64,000 nt of DNA from Ophiura sarsii (Eukaryota; Echinodermata; Ophiuroidea; Amphilepidida; Ophiuridae). The stretch lies in NCBI GenBank assembly GCA_035610835.1, contig CM069457.1:41209319-41273318 (forward strand). Direction: 5' to 3'. The notes under the pieces are model-generated. The model had not been told where the DNA came from, did not search any database, and worked only from the letters and a program-made list of their open reading frames with translations. The position numbers and the translations under genes were made by a program. Of this stretch, positions 57,701 to 64,000 are shown piece after piece (the stretch's first letter is position 1; every line of letters starts with the position of its first letter).

Positions 57701-60700
57701 CAAAAGAGAACAATCATCTACCATTAGGTCGCACCATTTAATATCCAAGGTGTTTGGCAATATTTTGTTTTAATACCAGAAAGAGACTATTTCTTGATCT
57801 TATGAAATCTCAACCGAAGCATATAGAAGGGCAAATGTGCTTACACGGTGAACGGTGAATGCATAATAATATATATATAATTCTTGTTTCATGTAAGGTA
57901 TAATATGTATTCGAGCTTTGCATCATTTGTTATATGCTGGACAGATTATAGTGGTTTATATATAGACATGTGTTATGAGTTATGAATTTTCGCAAATTCT
58001 CAGCTGTAGTGAGCTTCTGCATCATTGATGCTCTCGTTTTTTTAAATGTGCCTAAAATGTCACCAAAATCTGCAAAAATCAGGAATTTTGTTTACAACAT
58101 TATGTAAACAAAAATCTCGACTAATTTTCGGCCAAAAAACGGCTGATTTAGTGAGAGAAAAAATCTAAAAATAACCAAATTGAAAAACGCAAAAAGGGGA
58201 TCGGTCGGGCCTGTAAAACAGGGGTGTTTTTTTCCTCGCCTTGCTTCAACTTGCGCACCCATATCTGTCGACGTCGGCCAATGCCCACCAGGACCGCAAT
58301 AAATGTAATTAGCAAAAGCAAAATACTCCTTAATCGTCACTTTATGCCATATGTTCACATACAAAATTTGATTTTTTTTTTCCCTTCAAAATGCAAGCTC
58401 ATCAAGCAGTTTTTGTTTTACGAAATAAATCCTTAATGCGGGCCCTCGAGTATGAACGCGCCATAAGTCAACAAAATCCCTTACTTTTGACATTTACAAT
58501 AACAATATAAACTTTTCTCTCTGGTGACAGAAATGGCCGACACTTGAAGCGCTTGCTGGAGCTACTCTGGAGGTAAGTCTGATCTGAATAAATAGATCTT
58601 GGAAAAATCCTTCCATTTGTCATTTTAGTTCAAAGATTTCTCTTGAGTGGGGTAATATTATTACGTGCCATTGCCAAGTTCAAATTAATAACTCTGTCAA
58701 AAAGTTCCCTTACCAAAGTGGAAGGCCTGCACATAGCCATCCAATGGCCTGCATTCTACAGGATTACGCAGGCCATCCACATCATTTGACAGGCCATCCA
58801 CTAGCCTGCGTGGGAGGATACTGCAGGCCTGCGACAGGCCTGCGCGAAGCCTGCACGAAGCCTGCGACAGGCCTGCATTTTGGCCGAAATATGTAAATTA
58901 GCGCAGGCCTGTCGCTGTATGACAGGCCTGCGATAGGCTACAGGCCTGCATAGCGACAGGCCTGCAACACATTTTGTATAGTTATTACACATGCCATCAG
59001 CCTGTCGCAGGCCTGCGAAAAGCATGTTGCAGGCCTGCGAATGAAGGCAGGCCTGCAATCATCAAGGATTTCAATCGCCATATTTCAATTCCTATTTACA
59101 TGTATGGTACGTATCCATTTCATACTCCCCTTCCCTGGGCATAAAGCCTGGGGAGCACTGACATTGGAAAGAGGTATAGGCATGTGCCGCCCTGAAGACC
59201 CTCTTTTTCGGCCTCTTCTGCTCACTCTTAAGACCCTCTTTTCAGCCTGCACCAGCTCTAGACCCCATTTTATTGAAAAATTAATCATTTCCATTCTTAC
59301 TACACAAATTTGAAAAAGAAATCAGTTCTTAAAAGGGGGGGGGGGGGGTGGTCAATCCCATGTGCATGGTTGGACTCATTGAACCCTTTTCTTCAAGAAA
59401 ATGTATACTTTTATATGGATTAAATGAATAATGAAGAAGTAACAGCCATTTTACGGTAAGCTATTAAGCTGATGGTCCACACACCCCTTAAGGCAGTGGC
59501 GTACCCAGCTTTTGGAAACTGGGGGGGGGGGGGCATCGTATAGTTGTAACCAACGAAAGACATGATGTACCGACAAAAAAATGGTAAAAGTGACCCAATT
59601 TTTGTCCCGTCAACAGCTGAAAAGTGTGGGGGGGGGGGGGGGGGGAGGGGAAGGGGGGGGGGGGGGGGGGTAGCGATGACGTTGTCCTCAAAAACGGCTG
59701 AAAAAATATTGCATGGTAGAAATCGCAAACTTCTACCAACAGAAGCTCAAGTTTACCGATGGGAATATTTCAGTGGATACACCACTGCCTTTTTAAGACC
59801 CTGCTTTTTGAAGAAAAAAACAGATGACCCAGCTATTTTCCCCAAAAAAATCCGCTCTGCGCGAAGCCCCCATTTTTAGAACCCTTGATGGCACACCCCT
59901 ACCCCCAAAAGAAGTTGAGTGCTCCCCCCTTTGAACATTATGATGTAATTCCAGAGTCCAGACAAGGTGCTGATTCTTCAGAAGGGAGGGCCGGGATGGG
60001 TGGGGGGGGGGGGGGTCATAAAATTATCAAACATAAAATAGGGGGCGGTCATAATTTTGTTTAGCAATTGAGATTACAAAAGATTCAAAATGGCATATGG
60101 ACCGGGTTGGAAGGTTCAGAAGGTGGGGGGGGGGGGGGGTCATAAAGAATGTGACAATTAGTCATAAAAGATAATGATGGCCATTGAAATTTGTGACACC
60201 TCCACCCCCCCCCCCCTCCTCCCGAAGAAAACACAGCCCCTTAGAAAATACCATAGCCCCCTCCCCACATACTGTATACCTAAGGCAAAAACTTTCTCCC
60301 TCCCTGATAGACATACTACTTCCTTACACTCCCCCACATCATGTTAAAATCATGCATGTACATTGGAAGTTACCTGAAGTACAGACTGCAAAATTCAGCA
60401 ATGTAGCATTCACTCCACTGTTAAAAGTAAGCTTACTTAAAGCTACTAATTTTACACATTTTAGCCATCATTCTCATAAGTATCTACAGTGTAACCATAC
60501 ACATACCTGCTCTAGATAACTATGATTATCTACATCCAAATCAAAATGCTAATTCCTTGAAAAGAAACCAATATTTATACATATTCTGAGCAGCACCAAC
60601 TGCCATCCACTACCATTCCTGCCTGAACAAATTTGAAATGGCAGTTATAGGTCATGTGACTATTGCATCCTGCCAGATTTGTTTTGATGGCTAGTTTCAA

Positions 60701-63230
60701 GGTTGCATAGATTACCCAATAGATCGGGTGTTGACAGGCCTGCCATGGATGGCCTGTCACTTCCAAGTGGACCGATGGCCTGCGAGTTTGTTGTATGGCC
60801 TGCAAGTTCGTCTTGATGGCCTGCGAGTTCGTTGTGATGGCCTGCAAGCTCATTTGGATGTATCAATGGCCTGTCACTTGCAAGTGGTGGCCTGTCAATG
60901 GTACTTTGAGCCTTCCAATTATCATGACAGGCCTGTGGATGGCTAACTGCAGGCTAATTAGGCCATCCACTTTGGTAAGGGGTTAGCTATTGATATTAAA
61001 ACAGGTTTTACTTTTATTTGACTCAATGAATTCAGCTAAGAAAGGGTTATGTGGCCTCTGACCCTAAACATTTGTTTGGGAAATCAGTCTCCGCATTCGC
61101 CAGGGAACAAACCTGGTCCGCGTACATGCAACTCTACCCACTGCGCTAATGTTTTTTTCGCAAGTTTGCCCGGTGGAGCGTGGCACAAGATAGACCGGGC
61201 GAGCGTGCAGTACCACAAGCTAGCAGCGTAGGGAGTTGTTAGACTGGGTCCCCGCGTCCCTCTATATATGGCCGCCTTCTTTAAAAATAGCGGACCAAAA
61301 AGAGGGACTGGGAAATAGAATGTCCAAAAAGTGTGCGGTTTTGTCGTGGAATTTCATGACATCTATGCATACCAGTACCGAGCATGCGCATTTGTACACA
61401 GCAACAACAGAAATACCACCCGATTGGTCCAATTCAAAGGCAGTACATCGAACAATCGTCACGCTGCGCCACGGGGAGGCAAATTGTGCGCCCTATCGCG
61501 TCACACGGTGTACAACGTCGCATGAAATTATCAGCGCACTGTGGCGTGACTGGTGCGTGAATAGCTCATGTTTATTCAGCAGTTTATCAGCGCACACTTT
61601 TGGAACTGTATTTTTTCCAGTCTTCACATTTGAGCACCCTCGCAGGGGCCGTTTGTAAAATAGGGAAGACATGAGAAGTTAGTCTAGGGATGTGTAGTGT
61701 GTAGGATATGGTAATAATGTCATCCTTTTTTAATAATTTCACCAGCAAGTAAATGAAATGTGGGCAGGTCTTGGGTACTACTCTCGTGGCCGTCGTCTAC
61801 ACGAAGGAGCTCAGAAGGTTGTCAACGAGTTGAAGGGCCAGATGCCACGCACATCAGCTTCTCTGGAGAAAGAATTACCCGGTGTTGGGCGGTATACAGC
61901 AGCGGCCATAGCTTCCATTGCATATGAAGAGGTACATGTAGCTTTTACACACTTTGATGTCATTCTCTCTGAAAAATATCAACTTAGGGCTCTTGCCCTT
62001 TTAGGCAATAGATCTAAGCGCGGGGATAGCGCGATCCTTCTTTTTCTATTGATAAAATGATCGCAAAAGGATCGGTGATTAACACCCCGCTGAGCCACCT
62101 CCCTACTTGTCTGGCGTTAACAATAGAACTATTGTAGTACTGTTCACCAGACCATGGCAATACTGCGCAGAACACGAAGACTGGGAGAAAAACTAGATTA
62201 TTTCTAGAGCTAATCAATGAATAGTGCGAGAGTAAACAACATTTCACACCTGTGATGGGTCGGTAGCCTAATTGATATGTCTAGACGACCGGATACATGT
62301 TGAGGCCTCAAGAATTGTCTACAACCTACTTTCATCCATGCATCTTAGTACCCGCTACTGTAGCTATTTGTACGAGCGTGGAAAGAGCGGATTTAAAAAG
62401 CGCGATCATCAATGAAAGATTGCGCTTGAAGAGGTTGAGAGTAAGGGCAAGAGGCATTAGCAGGGTGGGTAGGGTGGGAGAGGGGAGATGGAAGAAAATT
62501 TAAGAGAGTGGCGAGTGGGGGAAAGAGAGAGGTCATTAGAAAACAGATGTGACAATTGGCAATATATGTTTATAGAAGATTGAGTCTTTATAGTTTTAAA
62601 ACATCACAAGAAGAATTTTTAAGACTGATCTCCTTGAAATCAGACCCAGTTCTTAATTGAGGTACGTCTCAATCCTGTGAACTTATGCCCAACATTTCTA
62701 AATTTGTTATAAGAAGAGTTAAAGCATCCCTTTATTTAATTCTACTTTTTAAAATTAATTTTTAATGCGATCAAATAGAACCTAGGCTATGCCTCCATAA
62801 AAGCTGTGTTGTCACTGTCAAAATGAAATGGACGAAAATCAAGCCAATTCATGAGAGCGTGTTTTATTGTTGTTCGCAAGAGCTGCGTCCAAATGCTTGA
62901 AATATGAAAACAATTAAGCATGCAAGCGCATGATGATTTCATGATACACCAATCAGGACGCGTGGTCATTTTTTAAAGCGTCCGATACACACTTTCGGGT
63001 TCACGCGAGTGTGCGCACATACGCACGCATTAGTGGAATTTTGTCCATGGCATATGACACTGACTATTATAATAGTTGTCTTGTGTCTTCTTTTAAAGAC
63101 TTTTCTTGTTTGTCTTGTGTCCTCTCTTTCAGACATCGGGTGTGGTAGACGGTAATGTTATCAGGGTGTTTGCACGTATGTGTTGTATTGGAGCTAATAG
63201 CACAAGTCCATCAACATTAGAGGCTATTTG
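51703..63230 (+). CDS. MUTYH: MUTYH, adenine DNA glycosylase (5' six coding exons; gene continues past right edge)
   Basis: Exons 51703-51778, 52608-52732, 54159-54269, 58531-58572, 61746-61931 and 63133-63230 join in frame to 212 codons plus two bases. MUTYH removes adenine mispaired with 8-oxoguanine in base-excision repair, in nucleus and mitochondria. Visible: [14 protein letters not shown] (about 55-65); [20 protein letters not shown] (77-97) with the catalytic-pocket Glu (E84, equivalent to E. coli MutY E37); [18 protein letters not shown] (124-141); the helix-hairpin-helix [12 protein letters not shown] (162-173); and [13 protein letters not shown] with the catalytic Asp (D186, E. coli D138). 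The iron-sulphur cluster and the NUDIX-like 8-oxoG-recognition domain would be in later exons. The basic N-terminus ([19 protein letters not shown]) suggests a nuclear form. No broken residue is seen. Confidence 0.95.
52608..52732 (+). CDS. MUTYH: MUTYH exon 2
   Basis: Residues 26-67: [20 protein letters not shown] and [14 protein letters not shown], the conserved entry to the glycosylase domain. The acceptor is TTGCACAG and the donor ATG|GTAAGC. Confidence 0.95.
54159..54269 (+). CDS. MUTYH: MUTYH exon 3
   Basis: Residues 68-104: the catalytic Glu region [14 protein letters not shown] and YYNAWMK. The acceptor TTCCAAAG is an AAG-type site; the donor is AAG|GTAGGC. Two degenerate copies of the exon's 3' half (words TACAAGTAGCTACAGTGGTG and ACATGGATGAAGGTAGGCTG) follow at 54363-54415 and 54500-54530. 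Confidence 0.95.
58045..58240. repeat. CCTGTTTTACGGGC family fragment in MUTYH intron 3
   Basis: It holds CACCAAAATCTGCAAAAATC, a GGTCGGGCC stretch and GTAAAACAGGGGTGTTTTTT ending at CTCGCC. This is the right part of the family seen complete at 43265-43541. A further fragment of the family is at 54985-55060. Confidence 0.65.
58531..58572 (+). CDS. MUTYH: MUTYH exon 4 (42 bp microexon-like)
   Basis: Residues 105-118, [14 protein letters not shown], matching human KWPTLQDLASASLE. The acceptor is GGTGACAG and the donor GAG|GTAAGT, both phase 0. Confidence 0.93.
58709..60983. mobile_element. Large composite foldback region in MUTYH intron 4
   Basis: The outer ends CCTTACCAAAGTGGAAGGCC (left) and GGCCATCCACTTTGGTAAGG (right) are inverted. 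The left block (58720-59060) holds about twenty AGGCCTGC words; the right block (60720-60965) holds ATGGCCTGCAAGTTCGTTG-type tandem units. Between them lie unrelated repeats, including a CAGTGGCGTACCCAG hAT-type end at 59494 and several long G/C runs. No gene is seen inside. Confidence 0.65.
61083..61152 (-). repeat. tRNA-derived SINE head
   Basis: On the - strand TTAGCGCAGTGGGTAGAG is an A-box-like start and GGTTTGTTCCC lies at the B-box distance. The acceptor stem does not pair, so it is a SINE head or tRNA relic, not a tRNA gene. Confidence 0.55.
61746..61931 (+). CDS. MUTYH: MUTYH exon 5
   Basis: Residues 119-180: [20 protein letters not shown] through [19 protein letters not shown], including the helix-hairpin-helix that grips DNA. 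The acceptor is TTCACCAG and the donor GAG|GTACAT. Confidence 0.95.
63133..63230 (+). CDS. MUTYH: MUTYH exon 6
   Basis: Residues 181-212 plus two bases of W213: [20 protein letters not shown] with the catalytic Asp, then a serine/threonine-rich loop. The acceptor is CTTTCAG and the donor TTTG|GTAAGG. No later exon is recognisable up to 64000. Confidence 0.93.
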
Positions 63231-64000
63231 GTAAGGAGTTTGCAACTCTGACAAACTAGCCCCTCCTGAAAGTTTGACTTCAAAAGTATTAGGAGGTGAC
63301 AATTGTTTGAGAATGAGATCATACCACTATGGTGGGGGGGGGGGGGGGGGGGGGTGGGTATTATTTCATTCTTCTGTGTTAATCTAAGGAGTTTTTAAAA
63401 AGATCCAGGGGCTTGTGACCATAATTGCATGCATACACAAGAGGGCGCACGCTGTATCATATGTGATGCGTGCTTAAACCAAATGTATGTACGTTGGCAC
63501 CACTGGATCCACTAGTGCAGTTTCCACTGGCACAATATGTACCGACTCTCCTGAGTAAGAACGTTGAAGAAGAACACCTTGCCTGATCTGGTGCTCTTAT
63601 ACTGGTGCCAGCCAGTGTTATACAGGAACAGTGTTACTACCGGTTGGATTACTTTCGCGGTGGAAAGATTATTTCTCGCAGACTTAGAACTGACTAAACT
63701 GAATAATTCTCCTCTAGGATTAAATCATATTGAAAAGGAGATTCTTACTGTTCTGTGGGTAGCTTAGGCCAAACAAAGAAGAAGGTTTATTTCAGAAGCC
63801 CGCCCGCATTGATATGTGAAATGAGCTATGGCACGTAGGTTTATGCCCTGAGGCCTAACATTTTTTTAAATTTTTTTTCTTATTTTTTTGGTGGATTTTT
63901 GGATTTTTTTTGGGGGGGGGGGATTTTTTTAAAAAAAGTTTAAAAAAAGATCTCTGTAAGCTTGGATTTAGCAACAACAAAAAATCACATACCTAAATGT
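63231..64000. other. MUTYH intron 6 (part)
   Basis: It contains a poly-G run (63331-63353), a T-rich/G-rich low-complexity tract (63860-63950) and otherwise unremarkable AT-rich sequence. I searched both strands for the next MUTYH exon (the expected continuation of the LWGLAQ-type sequence and the Cys-rich iron-sulphur loop) and see none. Confidence 0.6.

Noticed and set aside
61236..61658. 140-codon frame in MUTYH intron 4
   Set aside because: It shows no domain, overlaps competing frames on both strands, and lies between repeat fragments; it is not bounded by plausible splice sites that fit MUTYH.

Overview
This is a eukaryotic nuclear window: AT-rich, gene-sparse, with spliced genes whose exons carry GT/AG borders and matching phases, and very dense in short inverted-repeat (foldback) DNA transposons, long homopolymer G/C runs and minisatellites. 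The frequent TAGGCCTA-type words, the repeat texture and the gene complement (a metazoan TIM22 subunit, an intraflagellar-transport protein, a SAM-domain protein) suggest a marine invertebrate deuterostome such as an echinoderm or hemichordate. That placement is an inference; no sequence here proves it.

Five genes can be supported. (1) The last exon of a + strand SAM-domain gene (SAMD1/SAMD13-like), 1145-1303, whose upstream exons lie left of the window. (2) A complete PIGW gene on the - strand, 31859 down to 13725: eight coding exons that join in frame to 501 codons, the family's usual length. (3) A complete HSPB11/IFT25 gene on the + strand, 37623-42076: four exons, 139 codons. (4) A complete two-exon TIMM29 gene on the - strand, 51215 down to 46228, 199 codons. 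(5) The first six coding exons of MUTYH on the + strand, 51703-63230, continuing past the right edge. PIGW and HSPB11 diverge across about 5.8 kb, HSPB11 and TIMM29 converge, and TIMM29 and MUTYH start head-to-head 487 bp apart. The genes are unrelated housekeeping functions (GPI-anchor synthesis, ciliary transport, mitochondrial import, base-excision repair), so the cluster is not a pathway.

Layout: 1-1303, left flank and SAM exon. 1304-13700, intergenic, almost entirely foldback elements and low-complexity tracts. 13725-31859, PIGW, with a 2.9 kb 38-bp minisatellite in its last intron and foldback elements abutting several exons. 31860-37622, intergenic, with a CACTA-like element and a cluster of dispersed copies of one palindromic motif. 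37623-42076, HSPB11, with two hAT-like elements and one mariner-like foldback in its introns. 42077-46227, 3' flanks of two convergent genes, with repeats and a tRNA-like SINE head. 46228-51215, TIMM29, with a six-unit 156-bp array in its intron. 51216-51702, the shared promoter. 51703-64000, MUTYH, with a large AGGCCTGC-rich composite in intron 4.

The most unusual signals are: the PIGW stop codon lying inside the terminal repeat of a transposon; tandem copies of two PIGW 3' splice sites upstream of the real ones; the 156-bp array, whose units each carry a hairpin, usually an E2F-type palindrome and a short ATG-initiated frame; and the dispersed ATTCGTACAAC/GTTGTACGAAT motif cluster upstream of HSPB11.
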